Part shown: positions 32,207 to 42,880 of the stretch, in pieces
Numbering within the stretch: the first letter of the stretch is position 1
How the letters are laid out: each line of letters opens with the position of its first letter
Position numbers and translations under genes: made by a program
Notes under the pieces: model-generated
Told to the model about the DNA's origin: nothing
What the model saw: the letters and a program-made list of their open reading frames with translations, nothing else
The model's database searches: none
Assembly (NCBI GenBank): GCA_029204225.1
Contig: CM055100.1
Location: forward strand, 24,557,106-24,621,105
Reading direction: 5' to 3'
DNA: 64,000 nt
Origin: Diphasiastrum complanatum
Lineage: Eukaryota; Streptophyta; Lycopodiopsida; Lycopodiales; Lycopodiaceae

Positions 32207-33575
32207 GTACCATCTCCAATTTTCTCATCAAACTAAGGCTTCCCAAGTTCAAGTGACCAAGCCTCTTATGCCACAACTCATTTTGTGATGGAATGGACAA
32301 TACAAGTCCATGTTGCCCCTTGATTGTAGCAATCAACCTGTACAATTTTGTATTGGGCTCCCTTACTCCATCCGCAATAACTTTGAACTTTTGGTTCACA
32401 TCTTTTACTAAGCAACGATCATGGGTGAATTCTACTTTCAACTTTTGATCAGTAATGACTTCAACGGAAAGTAGATTTTTCTTCAAATCTGGTACGTAAA
32501 GTACCTCCTTGATCATCCTGCTTTTTCCATCAGGTAGTTGGATTGAAACAGTGCCTATCCCCTTGATCTTGCACACCTCACCATTTGCTTGTGAAACGGA
32601 TGTTCCATTATCCAACACTTTCAAGCTATTGAACCAATTCTTGTTACCTATCATGTGTCTTGTGGCTCCCGAGTCAATATACCATGCTTGATCATCTTGA
32701 TTAGATGACAATACAGATATGAAGATGCTAGAGTCTTCAATTTCACCCTCATCGACAAGGTTACCTGCTTGCTTTGGTTTTCCCTTGCCTTGTTTCGCCA
32801 GAAATTTGCGACATTCACTCTTCCAATGGCCCTTTTTACCACAATGGAAGCACTTGCCTTTCTTCTTGGTCTTACTGGAAGATCCCTCATCTTCATGAGT
32901 CTTGGCAAATTGTTGTTTAGACTTCTTCTTGCCCTTGCCCTTGCCTTGTTTTTGGCGTGTCGCAAGTGCTTGATCGTCAGTATTTTGACGTCTAGCTTTC
33001 ACCATTTCTTGCCGTTGCTCTTTCTGCATCAAGATTCCTGTGAGCTCGTCAAAGGTTGGCAATCTTTCTCTTGATGCTATTCCGCTCACAAACATCTAAT
33101 AGGGTTCTGCAATGCCGCACAATGCATTGTGCACCAACTCCACATCATGTATGCGCTCACCAATAGAATGCAGTTCATCCCTCATTGTCTTGATTCTGGT
33201 CATGTACGTCTGAATGTGCTATCCTTGCTCTATTCGGGCACTATTCAGCTTTAACTTCGAAAACATGATTCTTGACGGATTTGACGTCTCAAACTGCTCC
33301 TTTAGCACATCCCATGCATGTCTGGATGTAACATCATCACAAATGTGGGCAATGATGTGATCCTTCACTGACAAGTTAATGAAGGTCAAGGCCACCTTTT
33401 TGTCGAACACTTTGATATCCGTTTCATTTGGCGGCCTTCTCTCATCACCTGTGATGACTTCCCACACATCTTTCTCCATCAATATGTTTTTCATTTTGAA
33501 TTTCCACACTGCATAGTTGGAAATCCCGTCCAATTTGCTACTTTCAATCAAAATGGACTCTCCCATGTTTGCCAT
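32207..33575 (-). pseudogene. Copia gag-protease block
   Basis: Gag begins MANMGESILIESSKLDGISN at 33575 and holds the usual WKFKMKNIL and LKEQFE blocks. A CCHC zinc knuckle CFHCGKKGHWKSEC follows, then the aspartic protease DSGATRHM and the GAG-pre-integrase motif LWHKRLGHLNLGSLSLMRKL. The gag frame is interrupted by TAG at 33219-33221 and 33096-33098, both at places where CAG is likely. Homology stops near 32207, where gypsy sequence begins. Confidence 0.88.
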
Positions 33576-36059
33576 CGCAAAACTGCTTGAAACTTCTGTC
33601 GTAGGCTAAAAGCAGTATGTCGAGGCCAACTGTGATGTCTGAAGTTAAAAATAATGACCTGCACTTTTTCCCTTACCAGGCCACTCGTCGCTTTTCCACC
33701 AATTTGAAAGCCAAATCGGCGTCGCCTTCCGAAATGCACTCAATCGTCAACTCCCAACTATGTTCCCAATGGAATGGTGAAATAACTTTTGACGCACTCC
33801 GAACACTTTCTCCGCTGCAATCACTCTGTTTTGTTGTACTGTACTTGCAGGTACAGTCCGGGTGCCCTTCGTTTGGGTCAAAACGGGCAAAGGACACAAA
33901 AATAGGGTTTTTCTTTGTTTTTGATCTGTTTCTTCACCTTGAAGAAACTTCACTCTTCACTTGTGAAAGGACCCAACTCCAATTTCAGTATGAAAATTTT
34001 TATTGAAGTTGAAGGCCAAAATACACTTCAATTCTTCAGGGCCCACTTCAGCTAAATCCAACGATAGGTTTCAATTCTGTGGTCCAGATGCAATTAATCT
34101 TGTCCGTCGATCGTTGTGGAGATGATCTTGTGGACTTCCTTGCATCGGTGCGTCGAACTACACTTCTGAAGCCACTGGACACTTCAAAACACTAAGCTGC
34201 TGCCTCGTTCGTTGCGCCCTCCCATCACACACGTGCGCGGACACACACACACACAATTAATCATGGTAAGCAAGCTATTGTTGTTATTCATGTCTATTTC
34301 TTTGCCATAAACTATTTCAATCGTCTTCAAAAAAGGGACCCTGGCAAGATACAAGAGATTGGATCATTCATGATAGTCTTCCGATGATGTTTCTTTTCAT
34401 CTTTATATAATTGATCTTCTTCAGAAGTTCAACCTTCTTCTTCATCATCTCTCGAAGACTCATCTTTGTTGTCATTCATAGTAGCCATCTCACTTTGTCC
34501 ACTGGAATTGTCTATAGGCAAGCTTTCCTCAGAGTCTTTCTCCAAATCTTCCATTTTGGCTACTTTTGTTTCCTATGTCTATATGCATTATATCTATTAG
34601 TTTTGGCAACACTAATGAAAGTTTGGTAGTACCACCACCAACAATACTTTTTGCTTCATTGTAGAGTGACTATTGTGTCATGAAATATTTAAGCAGTTAC
34701 TTTTTCTATAGTTGCAAACATTACAATAGATCTTAATTCTTGTTCTTAGAGAGGGATAAGGCATTGACTTATAATAGTGAGTTGATAAACCTTTTGAGTA
34801 TCATTCTTATCGAAATCTTGAATTGCTAGAGGATGATTCACAATCTCTTTGCATAATTGCAAGCTTTCATAATGTAAGGAGATATATGTATATGAGTTCT
34901 TGTTTTTGATTGAGTTCTCAGTTGCTTTCAAAACTATGAGTTTGTCATGTTTTGTTTGCGACAAGAAAAAATAGTTGCAACACATATCATCACACCCTTT
35001 TTGGGATCACAAAAATGTCTGATTATCTTAGGCAGTAAGTTTTTCTAATAATTATAAAATGGAGAGGCCCATGTTGCAGTGTTGATGTTCAAAAACCCTT
35101 AATCACCTGAGGCATTAATAAAACTTGGGCAACCATTTAGTTACAATTGTCAAGGTGTGTATAATTTGTGCTTGAGTTGGTGTATGAGTAAGTATTTCAG
35201 GAATGGCCAATTTATGGAGCTAGTTTTTGTCGGTATGTTGGCCAATGTGACTTATGGCTTCTTTGGTTTGGCAAGTTCAAGGCGATTGGTGGCTATGAAA
35301 GTTACACATTTCAACCAAACAAAATTCTCATAAAGATTAAGTTTAAGTTTCAAACATTTGAGTTTAATATGATTCAAACATTCGAAAGTTTTAATATTGC
35401 ATTCAATCACAAATCACAAATCATTGAAGTTCAACCATTAAACCACAATCCTTCAAACGCATAGATCGATACTTGAACAAAACCATACATATTATATAGT
35501 CTTGTGAGGCTTTTTGTCTCATGTCTAATAAGAATGTGATATACCTGATAAACATAAACAAAAAAAAGACTACAATACAATACACTATTCCTTGTCAAAG
35601 GCATTATGGTCATCTTCCTCATAACCCGTAGATGCCACATCCTCTAGACAAATTGGGCATGCCTGCATCAATACAAAGAATGAAAATGGCAATAAAAAAA
35701 TTTATTCTATCAATCTACCATTGATATATAAATATAATTGAATTCAATAAATATAGCGATGAATAGAACTCATTGTGAATGCTCTAATGGGCTAGCTCTA
35801 CCACAAGACTGTCATATGACGAGCAAAACACAATGTCATACTCTACCCTGGTGGGATGGCATCCAAAGTCATGAAATTATAGAAAATAGCAAGAATAAAT
35901 TACAAGTTAAAAATGAATCACAAAAGATATAAAATAAAGAATGGCAAATATTAAAAAAATTAGTTAAAGTAAATAAATTTAGGATATCCAAAACTTTGAA
36001 TAAATGTTACAAAGGTACTTAAGTCTAGTTACAATCTATACATCTGTAGAGTATAAATG

Positions 36060-36425
36060 AGCTACTTACCATTTCGGCCTATAGGCCCACCTTTCTGCTA
36101 ATCCTAGCTTAGGATTGCCCATGCCATGGATCATTCCACTAGCCACATCGTCCTTCTATAAACAAAATCTTTCTGGATCTTTGGCCTCGTCCTTGCATGC
36201 CTTCCAATCTTGTTTAGAACACCAAGTAGGCTTTGACCTGCATGTCTAATGTACATATGTCATGACATCCCAATTATTTCCAATCCATTTGCTCATATGT
36301 TTCGATATGGCTATTGGATTGAACTCATTTTCTTATAGGAATTCTTCTCACAACTCTTGCATTATTCTAAATTTTAATTCTCCATATTGATCACTCCATT
36401 TTATAAATAATATTGTTCCTAAATG
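36060..36425 (-). pseudogene. Degenerate ORF, possibly a plant transposon relic
   Basis: The minus strand can be read through a few stops as FNPIAISKHMSKWIGNNWDV, QDWKACKDEAKDPERFC and GMIHGMGNPKLGLAERWAYR. The W/K-rich pattern resembles conserved ends of plant transposase-like proteins, but I cannot assign a family. Confidence 0.3.
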
Positions 36426-37677
36426 AAGGGAATGTAATAAATGTAATTTTTCAGTAAAAATAGTCCCTTTCTCATCTCTCATTACATCCCCTTCAACATC
36501 CGGGTTGTAATAAGGGTCCAAAGTAGATTCATTGCTAGGAGCAGGTGGAAATGAAAGGCCTGTTGTGGCGCTTTTCTAACTCCTTAACAAATTCAGAACT
36601 ACTACCCTTTGTTCAAGTGACATGGATCCAATGAAGTTAATCTTCATATGCAAACCTTGATCGTTGACGACCACTGCCAATTCCGCTCATGGTTGTGTGC
36701 AAAAAAAAAAAGTGATTGGTGGTATTAAAGCTCGTGACAATAATACAAAATAAAGTCTAAAAGAAATCTGAATATTTTGGGGCTTTTTTACAACCTAAAC
36801 ACTAGATCAAAACAATAGCAACGTAAGAGTAAATAACTAGAAATACTTGTGGATGTTGAAAAATGAAATTGCCTTATAAGCAACATGCTTTTTTTTTAAC
36901 ATCAACAATTTTAGTAGATCTTGAGTAAAAAAAATACGTATACAACTTGAAATGTTTGAAAAAACTTTGAAACGTATAGAAAATCAAAGTTAAATTGGTC
37001 CAATCAACCTAAACATATTCACTAAACTAATCGAATCAGGCACCACAGTTGAACTCTAGTACTCCTATCATTTATCCTTACTGCTCTCCTTCTTCAAAAT
37101 GCATTTATCTAATATTCATAGAAATGCATTTTCAAAATTCATGTTTTTGCAGCTAAGTCAAAAAGCTATCAAAATTTATTCATGCATGTTTGTGCAACTC
37201 ATCACATGGAGAATCCAATGACGAGTACGAAAATGTCAATAAAATAAGTATATGTAAAGCCAACTTAGTATATTGTACAAGGACTTTTGCAGGTTAACTA
37301 TTGTCAATTTTTGCAGGAAAACGCTTTGTGAAGTTTTGTTTTTTGTTGTCAAGATAAATATAATATTTATAAATTTTCACAATTTTTTTATTTTATTGTG
37401 TTTCAATGTAAATCATACACTATATATCTTTTTTAATTTTATTGCGTTTCAGTGTAAATCATACACTATATTTCTTTGTCACATACAAGATTAGAGAATT
37501 TAGTGTCGATTAGCTTCAAAGCTCAAAAGCTTATAACTAATATGTTGTAACTATAATCATGATTCATGGCCAATTTGTTTCCATGCACCATAAAGCATAT
37601 ACTCTAATCTCTTGCTAGTATGTTCTACCAAATTCACAAATTCACATTTTTTTAGTCACAAAAATTTCTTTTTTCAC

Positions 37678-37680
<3 letters not shown>

Positions 37681-37738
<58 letters not shown>
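37681..37738 (+). repeat. (TC)n microsatellite
   Basis: 29 uninterrupted TC units. Confidence 0.95.
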
Positions 37739-37741
<3 letters not shown>

Positions 37742-38025
37742 GACTTTACCGCATGCATAACCTGCCACTCGTTCTAGTGACTTGGGCCCTAGTTGCAAAT
37801 AAAATAAGTTAAAGGCCAAAGTCTAAGTTACAAGGCTGAGTCAAAGTCAAATGGTGGTAGGTGGGGTGTGTTTCTTTGTACACCATTAGATCTTTTGTGT
37901 TTCTTTGAAAGGCTAGGATTGCACACTTCAAGTAGCCAATAGGATGAATGGAGCAAGGGCCTCCCCAAGAATAAAAGGGCACCATTTGTACTCATTTGAC
38001 ATTCTCAATCCAAGGAGAAAACTTT

Positions 38026-38027
<2 letters not shown>

Positions 38028-38114
<87 letters not shown>
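38028..38114 (+). repeat. (CT)n microsatellite
   Basis: About 43 uninterrupted CT units, followed by further CT-rich sequence to 38234. The R/E and L/S runs it encodes are artefacts. Confidence 0.95.
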
Positions 38115-38118
<4 letters not shown>

Positions 38119-38657
38119 GGTGTGAATAGTTTTGGGAAGGTGCTCGGGCCTCCAAAGCCTCTCTCGACCTAGGCGTTCTCTCTCTCCCTTTCTCTACCAT
38201 CTCTCTCTTCTCTCTCCTCTCCCTCTCTCTACGTGCTATGCAGGTGAAGACGAGGTTGCCGCTCCCAACGACGAACCTCTATACTACGAAGATGACACAC
38301 CCGAGGATAAGTATATAGTTTTTTTCTAAAATTATATTTTTTTTATCTAGGGTAGTGATATGCATTTAATAAAAAGCATGACCTTTTAATAAGTAATATG
38401 CATATAATATTAAAGGCCAATATTTTGTTGGTTCCCGGCCACCATGAATAGTATTTATCACATATGTAAATTTTGGAAACTAACTAAAAATGGATACTAT
38501 ATTCATACCACGTTAAAACAGCCCGAGTCAAGTATCGACCCTAGTATCACAAAATCATATATCGGTCGGGTATGTTATGTGATACCATTGTTGATACCAC
38601 CTGAGCACCTATATACCTGCCCAACACTGGTGTAGATCCTAAAGCCAATCACATTAA

Positions 38658-38817
38658 GAGGTGCAAAATGGTTGGCCCAATCTTGTTTAGAGGTGCAAAT
38701 CACTCGGACAATCATATTGTGAGGTTCAAACTAGTTGGTCCAATCATGGAGAGAGGTGGGAATCTAGAGGTCCGATTGTCATGAGAGGTGGAATCCATGA
38801 TGTCCAATCAATTTCAA
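38658..38817 (+). repeat. Degenerate ~33-bp tandem repeat, about five units
   Basis: Units begin AGAGGTG(C/G)-AA and end with GG-CCAATCAT-like words. Substitution between units is heavy. Confidence 0.6.
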
Positions 38818-41206
38818 GCATTCCTCATGCAAGATCTCGAGCTAGTACTATATGGAAGAGCTCTCTCTTTGTACATATGGAATTTGAATGATAATCATGG
38901 AGTTTTTTCCCTTCACTATGTATTCTCTCTCCGCCAAGAGCAAGAGGCTCTCTCTTTCTCTCTCTACCTAAGAGCAAAGGGCTCTCTCTCACTCTTTGAA
39001 TTTGCTTAGGACTTAGTTTTCTTTATGCTAGGTGTTTGGTTTGAGTGAGAAAGTGTGAGTGATCATTGATGAATGCTTGTGTGCTCTTGCCTTGAAGATT
39101 GTCTAGGAAGATTGGTAGTCAAGTGATAGGTTCATGTGGAATCACACCCACCTTAGAAGTTCAAACACATTGCACTACAATGTCTATTTATCTCTTCTTC
39201 TATAAACCATAAACCCTAATAGACCCGACAAAGGCAAGTGCTTTGTAGACTTTGCTAGCAAGTGGTTAAAAACCCTAAACCCCAACAACAACTGCTCAAG
39301 TAGGTGCAAAATGTAGATGTGAACATGTGCAACAACAACATGAGTTACTATTGATGTCACCTTGACAAGTAGTTCATGTGAAATGGTTTTTGCTTTTATG
39401 TTTGCATGCAAAGTGTTGTTGCCTTAATGTTTATTTTTTTAGGGAGCAATATTATTTTCGACCTGAACTAGAAATAGTCAACAAAGGTGATAAAGGCAGC
39501 TTTAGAGCTCAACTTTATATGACACAAAAATGTTTATTATAAGTTTGACATTGATTTCTATATGCATTTGGATCGATGCTATATTTTGAGCAAAGGTGAA
39601 TGTAAAAGTATGTTATTTCTAGTTACTATTTTCTGAGAGGCGAGTGTCAATAATATGGCTTGTTTGTATTTTAAATAGCTATTACATGTCCATTCAAATA
39701 CATTAACTTAATATATCCTAAACCTTTTAGGTTATTTGCTTGTTCACACAATGGATATGAATAGGGAGGTTTTGTGCATGAGATGGTTTATTGTTCATCA
39801 TTTTAGCATGATCTTACTAATATTTGCATGTAGGTATAGAGGGTGCCTGGTGGGCGTGGGCATGCCACATTTTGGTTTTGCTTCGATTCCCCATTAACCT
39901 TGCATGCTCCCTGGATACAAATTCAAATGCATTTCTAGTAAGTGAAACCATGTATTGGTGCATGCTGTTTATAACCCAAAATTCGAAAATACCATTGACT
40001 GGAGAACATTACACTGTTCAGGCATGAATCAGTTTGGTGATGTTGGAACTACTTGTGATTGCTATTGAGAAACCATTTGGAGGTAGACCAAACGAAAATT
40101 TTATAATACTCCTCATTTGAAATTTTATGACATGCTGTTTTGGCATGACATGCATTACGAGATACAAGTATGCCCATGTCCACACCCTAAACCCATGCAT
40201 AGTTATGTTATGCAGAAGCTCCAAAACATTAACCCTAAAATGTGATTCCCCCAATTGAATCACGAGTTTTGGGCACCCCATTGGCCACACGTCACATTAC
40301 AAGTTGTGCTGGCAATTGGAAATACAATGATTGAGATTTATGTTACACAGAAGCGCTGTTATGCCCTAGATGCATGTTCAATGCTAATTTATGTTAGTGC
40401 ACTGAATGTGTGGGATTTTGTTCATCCTCGTTCTATCATTTAGGGCTACAAGTTTAGCTCTTTGGAATCCTTGACTTCATATGTTCTTGAGCTGTCAGCT
40501 TGGAATCGCTTCCTTGCAGCTGTGTTCACATATTGGCCAAATTGGTGGCAACATAGATTGCTTTTTGTTGTTTAGATGGACGATGCATGTTTGAAAGGCA
40601 CGCCTTAACTTCAAAGATGCATAGTTGGCATTAGTATATTATATGCAATAAGGATAACATTTTCAGACTTTCCTAAAAATTGTTACACTAACAAATATTT
40701 GGCTCGTCCCTCTACCTTGACAGTTTGTCATTATTTCTACTGTGCTCGATGAAAAAATGGAGGGCATAATGTATGAAACTGCGTAGAATAAACAACAACT
40801 AAATCAACTAAATTATATTTATATATGGTGTTGGCAGTGGCATTGTGTTGATAGTGGAAATCTTTTAATGAACTTGCAGGGTGTGCATGCATGATGCTTA
40901 GCAATCTGGTGGCCACATTGCTTGCAGGCATGGGGATACTGACAAAGTTATAGATGCGAACTTTAGTTTGCATCGATCTTATTGTCCTTTTGTTGAGTAG
41001 AAATGGTATCTTTAAAGTAAAAGGTAGGGAACGTGGTGTCATACAATCAAATTTGGCTAAGGTCGAAGAAGGTATGTTGGCATTGGAAGCCCATGCCACA
41101 TAAGCATGTTGTTGGTAATGTATGGAAGGATTATTATCAAGTTTTCATTTTGAAAAACAACTTTTATTGGATGTTGAACAAATCACATTTCTTATGGCTC
41201 ATATCA

Positions 41207-41426
41207 TTTTTTGGGAATGCTCAAGGAGTGCACTCCAGGGGCACCTGCAGTCCTCGCCCCACTCCATCCAAGGGTGATGGACGGAATTAAGAGAGAAAAA
41301 ATATATTTCACCCATTGGATGGTGTGGGACCTGTGCAGGAGAGTGCAGTGTGGGACCTGTGGAGCAGAGGCACCTGGCACACTGGCACAGGCCAGGGCCT
41401 CCGAGGTGCACTCTCTAATGAGAGCC
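41207..41426 (+). repeat. MITE-like dispersed repeat, copy 2
   Basis: Longer relative of the 14.2-kb copy in the same orientation. It has a partial internal duplication of GTGTGGGACCTGTG-AG and lies about 1 kb upstream of the kinase start codon. Confidence 0.55.
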
Positions 41427-42400
41427 TCATTTTTTTTTAGTGCAAATGCGAAACAATTTCATTTCACAACATCCAATGATGTTTTGGCACGTGGCGCTCA
41501 ATCTAAGTGCTGCGCTCCTTATCGCTATGTTTGCTACTGGAATTCTCGGAGTTCAAAACCCTAACTGCCTACCCTTGCAGAAGAGCACAAGCCTCTCTCT
41601 CTTTCACCATCGCATCCTACTCGATTGCCATCCACGATCGCGAAGAATGAATGCGAGAGAATCTGGAAGACAGCAATCGCCCATCAGGATCTGAAAAACA
41701 CAAACCGTAGAAGGTGGCCTGATCGGGCGATTGGGATTTTAGCATTGCATCTGCAAGAGCAGAAAAGGGCTGTGAGAGTCGAAGGAAGCTCTCACAAAGC
41801 TATTGATTGCCAAAATTCGTGGCATTAGTTTTTAAGTTCCATTCTAGAGCATTTCTAGTGATCTCCTTGTTTGCATGCATAGCCTCTACAATCTCTGATA
41901 GGGGAGGCATCGGTATGCTGCTCCTGCTCTTGCTGCTGCTCCTGTTATTTGACATCAGACTGCACTTCCTTGCCCTTAACTGCTCTGCTCTTGCTGTCGC
42001 TTTGTGTGTGGTACTATCACCTCCTGCCAAATTGTAATCCAGACAGAGCAAGCACTTCAAGGACAGCAATTGCCGTTAGAAGCAGGAGTCTGAAAGACAG
42101 CTATTGCCAAACGGAAGCTAATTTGTAATGGGGCAGCAACCTGGTTAAATTGGCATTAACCAAATTTGCTATCTGCAGGTAGGGCAGCAATCCACCCTTA
42201 ACACCAACTGATTTTTGTTAGCATATAACTAAGGTAGTGGGGCTCTCCCCTTAGGGTGTCATAAATTGTCTTTTAGTTGTTATGGATTCCACATATCATG
42301 TTTTTTATTGCACTGTTTTTTAAGATGAAGCAGATCAGGTAGGTTTGCTTTGAAGCGCTACGTGTATGTCTTTTTGAAACCAACAGCCTTCGCTGCAGGT

Positions 42401-42880
42401 ATGGTTCCTACAGAGGCTTCTGGTTTTATCAAGAAGCACAACAAGAATGCTCCAAACCTTGATGAATTAGTTGGTTATGCTGCTAGTAGATTCGTTTCTG
42501 GAGGAAATCCTGTCGATAGTTTAGTTATTACACGGCGGCACGCTGGGAAAACTCCTTTCATCTCAACTTCCAATCCCTGTACAACAGTCGTTTCGGATCA
42601 AGTCCATTGTTCACATGCAGCAGATACTCTGGAACTTGGTGCCAAACAGGCTTCCATGTTTATGAACACCACTAGTCACATAGTACTCCCTAGTCCAATG
42701 GCAAGACGGATGCATTTGCAGCCTCCTCGAACACCAACTTCGCCGTCTATTAGTCCAAATTTTGGACCTTGGCATGGAAGGTGCGGAATCCTTGATGCTA
42801 GCCCTTCAACTAGCTCGTCTTCAGCTAGTCATGAGTTTGATGATGCTTATCCATGCACTCCTGGAGGCCTTTTACACAAG
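42401..42880 (+). CDS. Ank-MAPKKK exon 1 (coding)
   Basis: 160 residues beginning [20 protein letters not shown], Ser/Pro/Thr-rich towards the end ([15 protein letters not shown]), donor AAG|GTACAT. Could extend to ATG 42350. Confidence 0.78.

Larger units (their letters stand above)
17147..33575 (-). mobile_element. Ty1/copia element, decayed, split by a gypsy nest
   Basis: Minus-strand copia sequence is present in two blocks. Gag-protease-GAG_preINT lies at 33575-32207; the end of integrase, RT and RNase H lie at 18845-17147. Between them sits plus-strand gypsy DNA. The catalytic core of integrase between the two blocks is absent, so the interruption replaced about 0.7 kb rather than simply splitting it (the size is estimated from typical copia integrases). 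A purine-rich tract just below the RNase H end (about 17090-17110 read on the minus strand) may be the PPT. I could not find matching LTRs on either side. Confidence 0.85.
33576..41206. other. Intergenic region between the retroelement nest and the kinase gene
   Basis: About 7.6 kb without a recognisable intact gene. It may hold the upstream part (leader/LTR) of the copia element near 33.6-34.3 kb, but no LTR match was found. It includes an acidic open stretch (minus, about 34330-34560: MEDLEKDSEESLPID), a degenerate ORF at 36060-36420, CT microsatellites, and ~33-bp degenerate tandem units at 38658-38817. Confidence 0.55.

Noticed and set aside
33600-34270. 5' LTR of the copia element
   Set aside because: The expected position was compared by eye with 16.77-17.10 kb (expected 3' LTR); no convincing direct repeat was found.
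37928-38200. Frames of alternating Arg-Glu or Leu-Ser
   Set aside because: Encoded by the CT/GA microsatellite; the same applies to 59359-59580.
38132-38329. 65-codon frame ending EDEVAAPNDEPLYYEDD
   Set aside because: It looked like a possible acidic first exon, but no downstream exon or family match was found and it abuts CT-rich sequence.
42325-42340. Upstream ATG (ATGAAGCAGATCAG) joined by a 60-bp intron to exon 1
   Set aside because: Splicing to the acceptor at 42398 puts this ATG out of frame with the kinase; at most it is a short upstream ORF.
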